Counted from the first letter of the stretch, positions 17,114 through 26,555 are shown. The stretch: 64,000 nt of DNA from Bacillus_I endophytica_A (GCF_026790145.1 NZ_JALAMS010000014.1:62001-126000), one strand, 5' to 3'. The notes: generated from the sequence alone by a model not told the origin. Numbers and translations are program-made.

Positions 17114-18652
17114 TTTCTCAATATCCTCATCTTCTAGTGAAGCGAGCGGCTTTTGAGCAGGTCCTTCGACAACTTCACCGTCATATGAAAAACGCGAACC
17201 GTGACAAGGGCAGTCCCATGTTCGTTCACCGCTGTTCCATTCCACTTCACAACCCATATGCGTACATGTTGTATCCACAAGATGAAGACAGCCTTCTCTG
17301 TCCCGGTAAGCTCCCGCTCGTTTTCCGTTCACACTCACAACGGCCCCTTCATCTTTTTTCAAATTATAGGCATTTCCTCTTGTGAAATCGAGCTTTCCTT
17401 TTGTAAGCTCTGCTGCAACCTCCATGTTTTGCGTGACAAAATTTTTCACACTCGGATTTGGGCGGAACCGAGATGGTGTGAAGAAAGAAGCATAGCGCTT
17501 TTCTTTCTCTAGAATGGCATCGCGAATCATCATCCCTGAAAGCGTACCATGGGTCATACCCCATTTGCGGAATCCTGTAGCAACGTAAACATGCGGAGAA
17601 TTTTCTGAAATGCGTCCAATATAAGGTGTTTCATCAAGCGAGATCAAATCTTGAGCCGACCATCTGTACAAGCATTCTTTTACACCAACGGAATGATGAG
17701 CAAATGAATAGATCGCTTCATAATGCTTAATCGTTTCCTCACTTCGTCCTGTTGTATGCTCTTGCCCTCCGACAAGCAGAAGTTTCTGATCATCTACTGT
17801 TGTATAACGAAGGGAATCAGACGAAGGCTCAGCACTTAAATACATGCCTCCTGGGTATGGTTTCTCACTTGTAATCCCGAGAACGTAAGAGCGTGACGCG
17901 TACATGCGTGAAAAGTAAAAGCCTTTTCCATCATAGAAGGGAAAATGAGTGCAGCAGGCCACATCTTTGCAATTCACACTATGCCCTTCTTTTGTAACAA
18001 CCGTTTGCGTTTTGCCTTCTTTAATATCGACAGCTTGGGTTGTTTCAAAAATTTGAGCTCCTTTCGCTGTCATCTCTTTCACAAGGTGAACAAGATACTT
18101 TAAGGGATGAAACTGCCCTTGACCTGGAATCATCACCGCCGCTTTTTCATTTAGATCAAGTGGAAGAGAAGTGAGATGTTCCCCTTCAATTCCAAGCTTT
18201 TTATACGCTTCATATTCTTTTTCGACCTTTTTGACATATGTATCTGTTGTCGCATATACGTAAGCATCTTCAACTGTGTAGTCACATGAGATATTTTGGG
18301 ATGTAATCGTATGTTGTAAAAACTTGAGCGCTTCATTATTTCCTTCATAATAAAGAGCCGCTTCTGCTTCACCTACATATCCAATCATCTTGTCATAAAT
18401 CAATTCGTGCTGAGTGGTCATTTTTGCTGTGGTGTGACTTGTTGTGCCGTCAAAAAGCTTGTCTGCTTCTAAAAGCGCCACGCTTTTGCCTTCAAGCGTA
18501 AGCAGATAAGCCGTTGTTACCCCAGCAATTCCCCCTCCAATCACGGCTACGTCTACATCAATGTTTTCCTTTAACGGTGAAAACGAAGGAACATCTGTTG
18601 ATTCTCGCCAGTACGATGTTGAAAACTCAGGTATTTTTCCCTCATGAAACAT
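17111..18652 (-). CDS. FAD-dependent oxidoreductase with C-terminal Rieske [2Fe-2S] domain (YhfW-like)
   Basis: The 513-residue protein joins a DAO-type FAD domain (VAVIGGGIAGVTTAYLL at about residue 35, then LLEADKLFDGTTSHTTAK) to a Rieske domain at the end. The cluster ligands are CTHMGCEV and CPCHGSRF, spaced as Cys-x-His and Cys-x-x-His. Architecture and length match B. subtilis YhfW, a cytosolic oxidoreductase of unknown substrate. Start ATG follows AAGGGAGGAAAATACCT. It is monocistronic with its own terminator. Confidence 0.85.
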   Translation of the reverse strand: MFHEGKIPEFSTSYWRESTDVPSFSPLKENIDVDVAVIGGGIAGVTTAYLLTLEGKSVALLEADKLFDGTTSHTTAKMTTQHELIYDKMIGYVGEAEAALYYEGNNEALKFLQHTITSQNISCDYTVEDAYVYATTDTYVKKVEKEYEAYKKLGIEGEHLTSLPLDLNEKAAVMIPGQGQFHPLKYLVHLVKEMTAKGAQIFETTQAVDIKEGKTQTVVTKEGHSVNCKDVACCTHFPFYDGKGFYFSRMYASRSYVLGITSEKPYPGGMYLSAEPSSDSLRYTTVDDQKLLLVGGQEHTTGRSEETIKHYEAIYSFAHHSVGVKECLYRWSAQDLISLDETPYIGRISENSPHVYVATGFRKWGMTHGTLSGMMIRDAILEKEKRYASFFTPSRFRPNPSVKNFVTQNMEVAAELTKGKLDFTRGNAYNLKKDEGAVVSVNGKRAGAYRDREGCLHLVDTTCTHMGCEVEWNSGERTWDCPCHGSRFSYDGEVVEGPAQKPLASLEDEDIEK

Positions 18653-18865
18653 AGGTATTTTCCTCCCTTTTATGAGCTTTCATTAGCATGTCCATTCCCT
18701 AAGTAGAATATGTATAATGTTCCCATTAGTATAGTTTACATGAATTTAATTATGGTAAACTAGAGTTTTTTCCTTAACTCTAGTAAAGTTCGTATATTCT
18801 ATCATAACCTACTATTTTTTTGCATAGATACTATTATACTTCAATTTTAAATGAGGGATTAAACT

Positions 18866-20026
18866 ATGAAAAAATGGAAATACGAGCATGGAAAGATTGC
18901 CTTTCTTCCTCTATCAGCGCTCATTGCAATTGTCATTTTGTTTACGTTTTTCGTCACGGCCCTTACGACAACGACTTTTAAACTTCAGCTCAGATTTCCT
19001 TCTTATATTAGCCATACGTTAAATAATAGTTCAGACAGCATTTTTTTAACCATGCTTGAAACCGAAACGCCTGCCTTTGCTTCTGAGAACCGTGAGCCTT
19101 TGTCTCTTTCTTCTCTTGGATTGCAGGCGACAACAAATATTAAATTAAACAGCGCAATTACCCTTCTTGGCGATAGTTTACCTGGTTTCTTTTCCTATCA
19201 TTCTGAAATTATCACACCTGGACAAGGGACAAACTATACAAATACGCCTGTAGAGTCTTCTCCATCGCTTGATACCATTTTAGAAAAAGATCAAAATAAC
19301 GATTCAGGAGCAGAAGAACCAGAGCAGCCAGAAGAGCCGCAACAACCGCCGAACGGGGACATTAAAGAGAAAAAGGTGTATATTTATCATACGCACAGCT
19401 GGGAATCTTACCTTCCGATTCTTGGGTTAACGGATGATCCTGATGCTGATAAAGCGGTAGACAATCGAACAAACATTACGCTTGTTGGGAAAATGCTTGG
19501 CAACAGTTTAGAAAAAAACAACATCGGCTCAATTGTGGATACAACCAATATGACCCAAAAGCTGAATACAAAAGGATGGGGAACGGTTCAAGCCTACCGA
19601 GCTTCGCGTGAAGTCGTAGAAGCGGCGAAAAGTCAAAGTGATGATCTCTCCTATTTTATTGACCTTCATCGTGATTCACTAAGAGGCGATCATACCACAA
19701 TTAAAATCAAAGAAAAAGGCTACGCAAAAGTCGCGTTTGTGATTGGAAAAGAACAGCCTAACTATGAACAAAACGTCAAATTCGCCCAAGATCTTCACCA
19801 TGCTCTTGAAAAGAAATATCCTGGTCTAAGTCGAGGGGTTATCGGGAAAACAGGCGCAAGTGGAAATGGTGTCTATAATCAGGACATTTCCCCTCGAGCG
19901 ATTTTAATTGAAGTTGGCGGCGTTGACAACAATATGGATGAACTAGCAAATACCGTTTCTGCGTTAACAGATGTATTTAGTGACTATTATTTTCAAGCCG
20001 AAAAAGTAGATGCGTCGGCGAATTAA
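18866..20026 (+). CDS. spoIIP: Stage II sporulation protein P (SpoIIP) family amidase
   Basis: The 386-residue protein has an N-terminal signal anchor (residues 12-35), an acidic proline-rich linker (EEPEQPEEPQQPP) and a C-terminal amidase/endopeptidase domain with the zinc motif VYIYHTHSWESY, then YFIDLHRDSLRG and AILIEVGGVDNN. SpoIIP works with SpoIID and SpoIIM to thin septal peptidoglycan at engulfment. The usual spoIIP sits between gpr and lepA, and neither is here, so this is probably a second copy. The 213-bp upstream gap is AT-rich. A SigE-type promoter was not confidently placed. Confidence 0.8.
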   Translation: MKKWKYEHGKIAFLPLSALIAIVILFTFFVTALTTTTFKLQLRFPSYISHTLNNSSDSIFLTMLETETPAFASENREPLSLSSLGLQATTNIKLNSAITLLGDSLPGFFSYHSEIITPGQGTNYTNTPVESSPSLDTILEKDQNNDSGAEEPEQPEEPQQPPNGDIKEKKVYIYHTHSWESYLPILGLTDDPDADKAVDNRTNITLVGKMLGNSLEKNNIGSIVDTTNMTQKLNTKGWGTVQAYRASREVVEAAKSQSDDLSYFIDLHRDSLRGDHTTIKIKEKGYAKVAFVIGKEQPNYEQNVKFAQDLHHALEKKYPGLSRGVIGKTGASGNGVYNQDISPRAILIEVGGVDNNMDELANTVSALTDVFSDYYFQAEKVDASAN

Positions 20027-20057
20027 GAGAGAAGAAGACTTCTTCTCTCTTTTTTTG
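20025..20057 (+). terminator. Terminator of the spoIIP-like gene
   Basis: AAGAGAGAAGAAG pairs with CTTCTTCTCTCTT, followed by a T-tract, starting at the stop codon. Confidence 0.85.
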
Positions 20058-20116
20058 TTTAAAAATGAAAGAAAACGGCTATAAAGATGAAAAACAGATA
20101 AAGGAGAGTATGGAAG

Positions 20117-20797
20117 ATGAAAAAAACGTTTCTTACCTTCCCTCTTATTGGGATGTTAACGATCGGTACACTTGCAGGATGCGGCACCAGTGAAGAAAAT
20201 ACAGCTCAAAATGGAAGCGATACCAATTCAACTTCTGAAACAAATAACAACGCGGCTACAAATGAATCCGCTACGTCAAATGATTTAAAACAGTACGCTC
20301 GTGATGACAACGAACAAGATGATGGCATGGAAGATGATTTCGATCTTGTTGGAACGTTAGAAAGTGAAAAAGACAACGAGCTTGTAATGATGATTGATAA
20401 TGAAAAAGTGACCGTAAAGAAAGCCGCTTCTTTTAAAACCGATGAACCGGACAACACAGAAGTGAAAGGGAAACTTGTGAAAGTAGAAGTAAATGCCGGC
20501 AATGAGGAAGCTGAAAGTTTAGAGCTTATGCCACAAGTAAAAGCAGACGACAACGGAGTGTACGATAAAGAGAAGGACGGCGAATATAACGTCATTGGAA
20601 CATTTGTGAAAGAAGATGACAAAAGTCTTACCGTTAAAGTAAAAAGCGGTGAAAAAACATATGAAAAAACAGCTGATTTTGAACATGATGATGACAGCAA
20701 TCAAGATTTAAAAGATAAAGTAGTTCGTTTAGAAGTCACAAAGGATGATAAAGTAGAAAGCGTTGAAATGAATACGGCAGATCAAGATACGAAGTAG
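20117..20797 (+). CDS. Acidic lipoprotein, unknown function
   Basis: The 226-residue protein starts with a type II signal and lipobox (LAGC, acylated Cys about residue 22), a Ser/Thr/Asn-rich linker, then two related beta-rich repeats. The repeats begin FDLVGTLESEKDNELVM and YNVIGTFVKEDDKSLTV, and both carry a K/E-rich VKVEV or VRLEV strand. It is strongly acidic, so it should sit on the outer face of the membrane. It could bind cations, but nothing shows this. It has its own RBS (AAAGGAGAG). Confidence 0.7.
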   Translation: MKKTFLTFPLIGMLTIGTLAGCGTSEENTAQNGSDTNSTSETNNNAATNESATSNDLKQYARDDNEQDDGMEDDFDLVGTLESEKDNELVMMIDNEKVTVKKAASFKTDEPDNTEVKGKLVKVEVNAGNEEAESLELMPQVKADDNGVYDKEKDGEYNVIGTFVKEDDKSLTVKVKSGEKTYEKTADFEHDDDSNQDLKDKVVRLEVTKDDKVESVEMNTADQDTK

Positions 20798-20810
20798 AGA
20801 GAAGAGAACT

Positions 20811-20847
20811 AAAAAGGGGCCCTTTTTCTTAAACAAGGCCTCTTTTT
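20811..20847. terminator. Bidirectional terminator
   Basis: AAAAAGGGGCC pairs with GGCCTCTTTTT between the convergent lipoprotein and symporter genes. Confidence 0.8.
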
Positions 20848-20851
20848 AGCA

Positions 20852-21820
20852 TTAGTGATTCACATTTTTAGCAAAGAGCGTGCGTCGGTTGTAAAAGGCT
20901 GTCAAAAGATAGCCATGGAAAGCGGCGAGCACTTGTTGAAACAACATACAAAACACGACGGGAACAGCCACTTGCGCTGGAAAAAAGCTAACCGCAATGA
21001 CCGTACCAGCACTAATGTTACGCATGCCTCCTGTATAGATAATAGCCACTACATTTTCGCGCGTTTGCTTGAACAAAGCGGCTAATCCCCAAGAAAAGAG
21101 ATACCCCGCCAAAACGATAAATAAAATCGTCCCTAAAATCCCCAAAAGCTTTGCATCAATATGACGCAAATAAGGCGCAATCGCAGAGCTATTAATCATA
21201 ATAACTGCAGGTAGCGTAAGCTTGGAAAACGGAGACAGCGTCCGACTCATTTTCTCAATGCGCGCCCGAGCACTGAATTGGTTCACAAGCATCGCTAGAA
21301 GAGATGGAAGCACCACCATGAAAAATAACCCTTTCATCATTTCGAGCGTTTGCATCTCAACCGTTTCCCCTGCTAACATAGACATGCTGAACGGAACAAT
21401 AAAAGGAGAAAGCAGGGTATCAATTAAAATAATTGACAGCGTAAGCGGAATATTTCCTTTATACATTGACACCCAAATCATGCTTGTAATTCCTGTGGGA
21501 ACAACGAGAGCGAGCGTCATTCCTGTGACCGTAAACGGGTCATTCGGAAAAAATAAATGACCAATTGCAAATGCCCAAAGCGGGGTAATAACATGAAGAA
21601 CAACGAGCGTTAAAAGAAGCGGAAACGGATGTAGCATTGTATTTTGGAGAGATTTAAAGTTTGATTTTAAACTCCCCACAAACGTCATGAAAGCGAACAG
21701 CCATGGCACTAGAAAAGAGAGTGAGTGTAGGTTTGTGTAAGCTAACACTCCCAAAGCAACGCTAAGCGGTGTGATTAGCGGCATCCACTTTCCAATATAG
21801 TAATTTAGACGGTCTAGCAT
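20852..21820 (-). CDS. Bile acid:sodium symporter family transporter (YocS/PanS-like)
   Basis: This 322-residue protein has nine to ten transmembrane helices of the BASS/SBF fold. It shows LALVVPTGITSMIWVSMYKGN in the first half and YTGGMRNISAGTVIAVSFFP in the second, matching the two crossover helices that bind sodium. The family takes up organic anions such as pantoate. The physiological substrate is not readable from the sequence. It has no ACR3 arsenite signature. It is probably monocistronic. Confidence 0.8.
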   Translation of the reverse strand: MLDRLNYYIGKWMPLITPLSVALGVLAYTNLHSLSFLVPWLFAFMTFVGSLKSNFKSLQNTMLHPFPLLLTLVVLHVITPLWAFAIGHLFFPNDPFTVTGMTLALVVPTGITSMIWVSMYKGNIPLTLSIILIDTLLSPFIVPFSMSMLAGETVEMQTLEMMKGLFFMVVLPSLLAMLVNQFSARARIEKMSRTLSPFSKLTLPAVIMINSSAIAPYLRHIDAKLLGILGTILFIVLAGYLFSWGLAALFKQTRENVVAIIYTGGMRNISAGTVIAVSFFPAQVAVPVVFCMLFQQVLAAFHGYLLTAFYNRRTLFAKNVNH

Positions 21821-21884
21821 AAAAAAACTCCAATCGTTCGGTTTTAAAAAACAGTTCCTTTCTATAGTATCAGAATTAAGGGGA

Positions 21885-23126
21885 TTAGAGCGGTTTTGAA
21901 GCGGAATTTTTTTCTTTAAACTCGCTATCTGAGTAGAAACGGGTACGAACCGCTTGAAAACTTACACTTCCAAAAACAATAGCGAGCAGCACCATGCTAC
22001 ACGCTCCAATGACCATCATCATTCGAATAGAGAACATTTCGGCTAACCATCCGAAACAAACGGTAAAGAAAAGAACAAGCAGTGATTCAATAAAGGTAAG
22101 CATACTGCTTATGCGTCCAATCAAGTGAACAGGAACGCTGTTTTGATAAAAGGTTAAAAATCCAGCATTCAAAAACGCAAGAGCGAAAGAAAGGGTAAAA
22201 CATCCGATAAAAGCGGGAGCAAACGTGTTCGAAAAGGCAAAAAGCAAATAGCCAAGCGAAGTGATGACAGCTCCTACACTCATTAATCGTAAGAGAGAAA
22301 GTTGATGAATAAGCCATGCGTTAACGAAAGATCCAACTAAAATCCCCCCACCTGCCCCACTTACAATTACTCCATATTCTCCTTCTGTTAGTTCAATAGC
22401 TGTTGTAGCAAAGGCAGCTTCTAGTGAATCTGTAGCTGTCATCAGCACTGTCATCAAATGAAAAAGAAGCGAAATAAGCGCCACATACGGGAATGTAGAT
22501 AAAAATCGACCAACAAGAGCCACATCTCTTGTTAACATGGCGAATAATAAAGGATCTTGTTTTTCTCTCTCTTCTTCTACGTCTGGTAACAATAAGGTGA
22601 GCAAAGCTGCCAGTAAAAGAGCCGCTCCGTTCAAATAAATAGCAAGGTCTCCCCCCTCTTTCATCATAAATAAACCAGCAAGCGCAGGCCCTGTGATAAA
22701 CGCTCCGGAGTCAAGTAAACTTTTATACGAATTAAATGTTTTGCGATGCTCTCGAGCGACAAGCTTTGTTGTATACGACAGCACCGTAGGATGATATATA
22801 GCACTTGCGATATTAATGCAAAATACGAAAACATAAAGCATAAGCATGGTATCTAATAAAGGAAGAAGCACCATTAGTCCTGCTTGAATAAGTTGAAGAA
22901 AAATCATAAGCTGCTTTGTGCGAGTCCGGTCCACAAGACTCCCAGCCCCAATATTCGCCAAAAGAGCGGCACTTGCTTTTAAAAGATACAGCACGGTAAC
23001 GGCAAAGACAGAGTGCGTTTGCTCAAGCACGATCAGATTTAAGGCTATAAAGTAAACCCAGCTTCCTACTCCTGTAATGCCAAGGTTGATAAGTAAAAGG
23101 TTCAGCGTGTTCCATTCTTTTTTCAT
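21885..23126 (-). CDS. MFS transporter controlled by a T-box leader
   Basis: The 413-residue major facilitator has twelve predicted helices, with GAGSLVDRTRTKQLMIFLQ as the loop 2-3 motif and a central cytosolic loop DVEEEREKQDP. It starts at ATG 23124-23126 behind GAAGGAGGGAGCTC. A longer open frame upstream runs through the T-box terminator and is an artefact. The leader implies induction when one tRNA is uncharged, so an amino acid or related metabolite is the likely substrate. Direction of transport is unknown. Confidence 0.8.
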   Translation of the reverse strand: MKKEWNTLNLLLINLGITGVGSWVYFIALNLIVLEQTHSVFAVTVLYLLKASAALLANIGAGSLVDRTRTKQLMIFLQLIQAGLMVLLPLLDTMLMLYVFVFCINIASAIYHPTVLSYTTKLVAREHRKTFNSYKSLLDSGAFITGPALAGLFMMKEGGDLAIYLNGAALLLAALLTLLLPDVEEEREKQDPLLFAMLTRDVALVGRFLSTFPYVALISLLFHLMTVLMTATDSLEAAFATTAIELTEGEYGVIVSGAGGGILVGSFVNAWLIHQLSLLRLMSVGAVITSLGYLLFAFSNTFAPAFIGCFTLSFALAFLNAGFLTFYQNSVPVHLIGRISSMLTFIESLLVLFFTVCFGWLAEMFSIRMMMVIGACSMVLLAIVFGSVSFQAVRTRFYSDSEFKEKNSASKPL

Positions 23127-23149
23127 TCTGAGCTCCCTCCTTCTATTTA

Positions 23150-23440
23150 CACAAAAAAACATCCCACCCCCAAGATTCTTCATCTTGGGGGCGAGATGTT
23201 TTCGCGGTGCCACCCCAGTTCGCCTTCTATGTTGTCATAGAAAGCCTCATCAGGTACAAATATACCCTAGCTCAATAACAGGAGCTACTGTCACACTATC
23301 CCCTCACGAAAAGGTTCCAATGTGAAGCTCAGAGGCTTGCTTCGGTAGAAATGAAAACACCCTTTCTCAGCGATTCAGGGCTCTCTGTGCTTTTCATTTC
23401 TACGTACTCTTCTCATCAACGCTCAGTTTTTAGTTTTTAA
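23150..23440 (-). ncRNA. T-box riboswitch leader
   Basis: On the minus strand the leader carries AGAGAGCCC of stem I, the CTCTGAGC segment that follows the specifier loop, the T-box antiterminator element GGGTGGCACCGCG (23203-23216), and a terminator hairpin. The terminator (23152-23200) has CCCCCAAGAT paired with ATCTTGGGGG inside CATC/GATG arms and ends in seven Ts. The specifier region reads CGAAGCAAGCC after the stem GTAGAAATG/CATTTCTAC. The codon is GCA (Ala) or CAA (Gln), depending on alignment. The leader precedes the MFS gene. Confidence 0.9.
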
Positions 23441-23448
23441 TTTTTATC

Positions 23449-23478
23449 ATTCTATCCCTTTTATGGAATTTTTGTCAA
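23449..23478 (-). promoter_or_regulatory. SigA-type promoter of the T-box leader
   Basis: On the minus strand TTGACA (23478-23473) and TAGAAT (23454-23449) are separated by 18 bp, placing the transcript start just before the T-box stem I. Confidence 0.75.
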
Positions 23479-23577
23479 GTGTTCTTTTCGAAAAAAAGAG
23501 AAAGAACGCCAAAAAACTATGAAGAGCTAAAAAAACACGAAACTATAGGTGAGCCACGCTAGATCAGGTGCAAAATG

Positions 23578-23612
23578 ATAAAAAGACCTCCTTATTCACT
23601 AAGAAGGTCTTC
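23578..23612 (-). terminator. Terminator of the poly-gamma-glutamate hydrolase gene
   Basis: On the minus strand AAGACCTTCTTA pairs with TAAGGAGGTCTT, followed by a short T-tract. It overlaps the stop codon. Confidence 0.8.
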
Positions 23613-24240
23613 AACTCATATGTTCCTCAATCGCTTCAACCAGCGCATTTTTGTAATCGTGCAAAGACTTTGTCCAGTTCGAAGGATGTCGCCGGTTTGA
23701 TTTTGCCCAATTGTGATGCTGGAAAAATTGTTTCCTTTGCTCTTCGGTCAGTTCGAGCTGTACGCCCATGCCCTGTACGGTTGCATTTGTAATATTCCGG
23801 GCTTCCATCCCTGCAAATCCTTTTCTTACGTCTTTTACGATAAAACCTTTTTCCGTAAGCTTCTGTCTAATCGCTTCTTTTAACTCCACATCCCGTCCTC
23901 CGATATACGTTTCAGCCTTTGTACCACGCATGCCATGAAACGTAATATGCCAGTGAACGTTTTCTAACAGACGAAGTTGGCGAGGTTCGTCAAAGTTGGT
24001 TGAGGTAATATGTAAATCACGATTCCCTGAAGACTGTAATCCTTCAAAAACATACCAAGACCACGCGGGTCGACTCATGGAAATGGCTTCAACCAACTCC
24101 GTTGTACCTGCTTCAATTCCACCTCCATGGGGAGCGGAAAGACAAAGAAGTGATTGATGATCTTGATATCGAACTTGATAATGGATGCCTTCTACTTTGT
24201 CTGATGTTAAAGCTTGATAATTTTTATATACATCACTCAT
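23611..24240 (-). CDS. Poly-gamma-glutamate hydrolase family protein (PghP-like)
   Basis: The 209-residue protein matches the phage PghP/YmaC-type zinc hydrolase family: SAPHGGGIEAGTTEL gives the metal ligands H38 and E43, HITSTNFDEP is in the middle, and VHWHITFHGMRG supplies further histidines. Such enzymes cleave the gamma-glutamyl capsule polymer and were first described in phages. There is no signal peptide, so it would act inside the cell or be released by lysis. No phage genes are adjacent. Confidence 0.8.
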   Translation of the reverse strand: MSDVYKNYQALTSDKVEGIHYQVRYQDHQSLLCLSAPHGGGIEAGTTELVEAISMSRPAWSWYVFEGLQSSGNRDLHITSTNFDEPRQLRLLENVHWHITFHGMRGTKAETYIGGRDVELKEAIRQKLTEKGFIVKDVRKGFAGMEARNITNATVQGMGVQLELTEEQRKQFFQHHNWAKSNRRHPSNWTKSLHDYKNALVEAIEEHMS

Positions 24241-24307
24241 TTTGTTCTCCTCTTGCTTTTCTATAAGATATGGGTTTTTCGTTAGATTTTCAAGACTTTA
24301 TATACGA

Positions 24308-24703
24308 TTACTTTTCAATTGCCAATCTGAATACTAAAAGAGCAAGTAAAATAGTAATCGGTGTCATGACTACTGTTTCTAAGAAAGAGTGTGAAGCTAA
24401 ATTACCTAGGGAGTTCAGAATCATCACTGCAAATATAGCCCATATCCCGATGTTTGACATTCTTTTAAATTTTCCTTTTAAAATATATCCTGCTTTTACC
24501 GCAACAATTGAAATAAATACGATTTGGATCAGAATGGATACCATTTCGAAGAGGATAACATCTTCCTGTTTCTTTAATCGTCCTCCCCATACAAAGTCAT
24601 ATGGCAAAATGTTTAGCAATATGAGCCCATGCATGAGTAGAGCCATCGTATTAATGGTAAGGATGATATAACTTGCCATCTTCATACTAATGAGATTTTT
24701 CAT
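24308..24703 (-). CDS. Four-helix membrane protein, unknown
   Basis: The 131-residue protein begins MKNLISMKMASYIILTINTM behind AAGGAGAAGAAC and contains four predicted transmembrane helices. The longer frame upstream has no RBS. No family was recognised, and neighbours give no clue. Confidence 0.6.
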   Translation of the reverse strand: MKNLISMKMASYIILTINTMALLMHGLILLNILPYDFVWGGRLKKQEDVILFEMVSILIQIVFISIVAVKAGYILKGKFKRMSNIGIWAIFAVMILNSLGNLASHSFLETVVMTPITILLALLVFRLAIEK

Positions 24704-24903
24704 GTTCTTCTCCTTGCTTTGTAGAATATTGTTAAGTAAATGAATAACACTTACAAGAGTTAAACAAATACCCCTACTACATGAATTCTTTTGCAAAAGG
24801 ACAAGATAATCACTCTAAACGCAATATATTCAATGACAAATGATTTATGATAACAGGAAGGAATGAAGATTTTTGTATGAACTTATCCATCTTCTCGAAA
24901 TAA

Positions 24904-24952
24904 AAGCCTCACTTCTTGTATAAGTGCATTTCTCATACAAGAAGTGAGGCTT
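24904..24952 (-). terminator. Terminator of the YebC-family gene
   Basis: AAGCCTCACTTCTTGTAT pairs perfectly with ATACAAGAAGTGAGGCTT around a 13-base loop, followed on the minus strand by Ts. Confidence 0.9.
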
Positions 24953-24973
24953 AGTCCCATAACTTATCTTAGA

Positions 24974-25693
24974 TTATTCACCTAGATCCACATTGTGATA
25001 CACTTGTTGTACGTCTTCTAAATCTTCTAGTGCATCCACCATTTTTTCAAATAAAGCTTGGTCTTCTTCAGAAAGTGTCACTTCAGTTTGAGGAAGCATT
25101 GTAAGCTCTGCCACTGTAAAGTCTTCTACACCTGCAGTACGAAGGGCTTCTTGAGCAGCTTGAAACTCATCTGGTTCTGTATAAATGATCACGGCTTCGT
25201 CTTCTTCTAGAATGTCGCGTGCGTCAACATCTGCTTCCATTAAAATTTCAAGCACTTCTTCTTCATTTTTGCCTTCAAGACCAATTACGCCTGTTGGGTC
25301 AAACATGTAAGCAACAGAACCGCTCACACCCATGTTTCCGCCGTTTTTCCCGAATGCCGCACGTACGTCAGAAGCGGTACGATTGACGTTGTTTGTTAAC
25401 GCATCAACGATCACCATTGATCCGTTTACACCAAATCCTTCATAGCGAAGTTGGTCATAGTTTTCTTCACCGCCGCCTTTTGCTTTTTCGATTGCGCGAT
25501 CAATAATCGCTTTTGGCACGTTATATGTTTTAGCGCGCTCAAGCACAAACTTTAGCGTTTGGTTTGCCTCTGGATCAGGCTCTCCACTTTTCGCCGCCAC
25601 GTAGATTTCGCGACCAAATTTAGCATAAACTCGGCTTGTTTTCGCGTCTTTTGATGCTTTCTTTTCTTTAATATTGTTCCATTTACGTCCCAT
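24974..25693 (-). CDS. YebC/PmpR family DNA-binding regulator
   Basis: The 239-residue protein has the family's N-terminal block MGRKWNNIKEKKASKDAKTS, KAIIDRAIEKAKGG, and RYEGFGVNGSMVIVDALTNN. It is the YeeI-type form in Bacillus. YebC proteins bind DNA, and recent work links the family to relief of ribosome stalling at prolines. A two-codon-longer start at 25702 is possible, but the MGRKWNNIK start fits the family. Confidence 0.9.
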   Translation of the reverse strand: MGRKWNNIKEKKASKDAKTSRVYAKFGREIYVAAKSGEPDPEANQTLKFVLERAKTYNVPKAIIDRAIEKAKGGGEENYDQLRYEGFGVNGSMVIVDALTNNVNRTASDVRAAFGKNGGNMGVSGSVAYMFDPTGVIGLEGKNEEEVLEILMEADVDARDILEEDEAVIIYTEPDEFQAAQEALRTAGVEDFTVAELTMLPQTEVTLSEEDQALFEKMVDALEDLEDVQQVYHNVDLGE

Positions 25694-25925
25694 TATGAAC
25701 ACTCGCTTTCAACTTTAAATCGATATGTATTATACGCTTAAAGATGACAAAAATCCACTATAATGAAGGGTTGTCACCTTTGTACCTTCTTCATTATACC
25801 TCAAATTCCCTGTTTTTGATAAGATAAAGAACAAAATGATTTTATATATAAATGAAGTCCCCATATCTTTTTCACCGTTTCATTCGTTTTAAAAGAGAGA
25901 GAACTTAAAAGGAGGATTAAAATCC

Positions 25926-26537
25926 ATGTTAGAGCCAAACAAAAGAAACGAGGAAGAAATTGAGGTACAAAAGCTTTATAAAGGCCTTCTTCCTTACTGT
26001 TGTTTCCTTTCAGGAGATAAATGGGATGGAGAAGATTTAGCACAAGAAACGATGTTAAAAGCGATGCAAAACTACGGGTCTCTTACCCCTGCTTTATTAA
26101 AGAAAATAGCCTATCATAAATGGATAGATGAAAAGCGTAAAAGAAGTCGAGAAACAGTTGGTGAAACAGATCACCATACCTTAACAAAAGAAAGCCGGCA
26201 GGAAGAAGTTGAGGCTCTTTTACATTCACTCACGCCCAAACAAGCAGTAATACTCACTTTAAAAGAAGCTTTTCAATATAAAATCAGTGAAATCTCCTCG
26301 ATTCTTGAAATGACAGAACCTGGGGTTAAAGCCCTTTTAAAACGGGCACGAACAAAACTTCGCGGAGAAAACGAAGAAGAAAAAATCAACAATCAAGAAC
26401 TTGTAAATGCTATTTCAAAGAGTATTCAAAGGGAAGATCCTGCACCTTTACTTTCTTTCCTGAAACAAAAAAAGGCATTCGAACCAATGGCTCATCTGGT
26501 ATTCTGCTCTTACAGTTCTCTCAACATCGCGTCATAA
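25926..26537 (+). CDS. ECF-like RNA polymerase sigma factor
   Basis: The 203-residue protein shows sigma region 2 (KWDGEDLAQETMLKAMQNY, then HKWIDEKRKRS) and region 4 (LHSLTPKQAVILTLKEAFQY, ISEISSILEMTEPGVKALLKRAR), plus a 45-residue C-terminal extension. There is no anti-sigma gene. It lies 18 bp upstream of a clpP paralogue and is surely co-transcribed. The pairing suggests a stress regulon that includes its own protease. SD AAAAGGAGG precedes the start. Confidence 0.85.
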   Translation: MLEPNKRNEEEIEVQKLYKGLLPYCCFLSGDKWDGEDLAQETMLKAMQNYGSLTPALLKKIAYHKWIDEKRKRSRETVGETDHHTLTKESRQEEVEALLHSLTPKQAVILTLKEAFQYKISEISSILEMTEPGVKALLKRARTKLRGENEEEKINNQELVNAISKSIQREDPAPLLSFLKQKKAFEPMAHLVFCSYSSLNIAS

Positions 26538-26555
26538 GAAAAAGGAGGGTTAAGC

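Noticed and set aside
18759..18784. Inverted repeat ACTAGAGTT/AACTCTAGT upstream of spoIIP
   Set aside because: No T-tract and no known regulator motif. It is too short to assign.
20206..20700. 164-residue minus-strand frame inside the lipoprotein gene
   Set aside because: It is a Ser/Phe-rich shadow of an acidic Glu/Asp/Lys-rich gene, with no RBS.
23077..23325. Plus-strand frame of 82 residues across the T-box
   Set aside because: It lies antisense over the riboswitch and MFS start, with no RBS.
25768..25800. Hairpin with TATAATGAAG arms upstream of the YebC gene
   Set aside because: It is imperfect and AT-rich, and neither an operator nor a terminator fits clearly.
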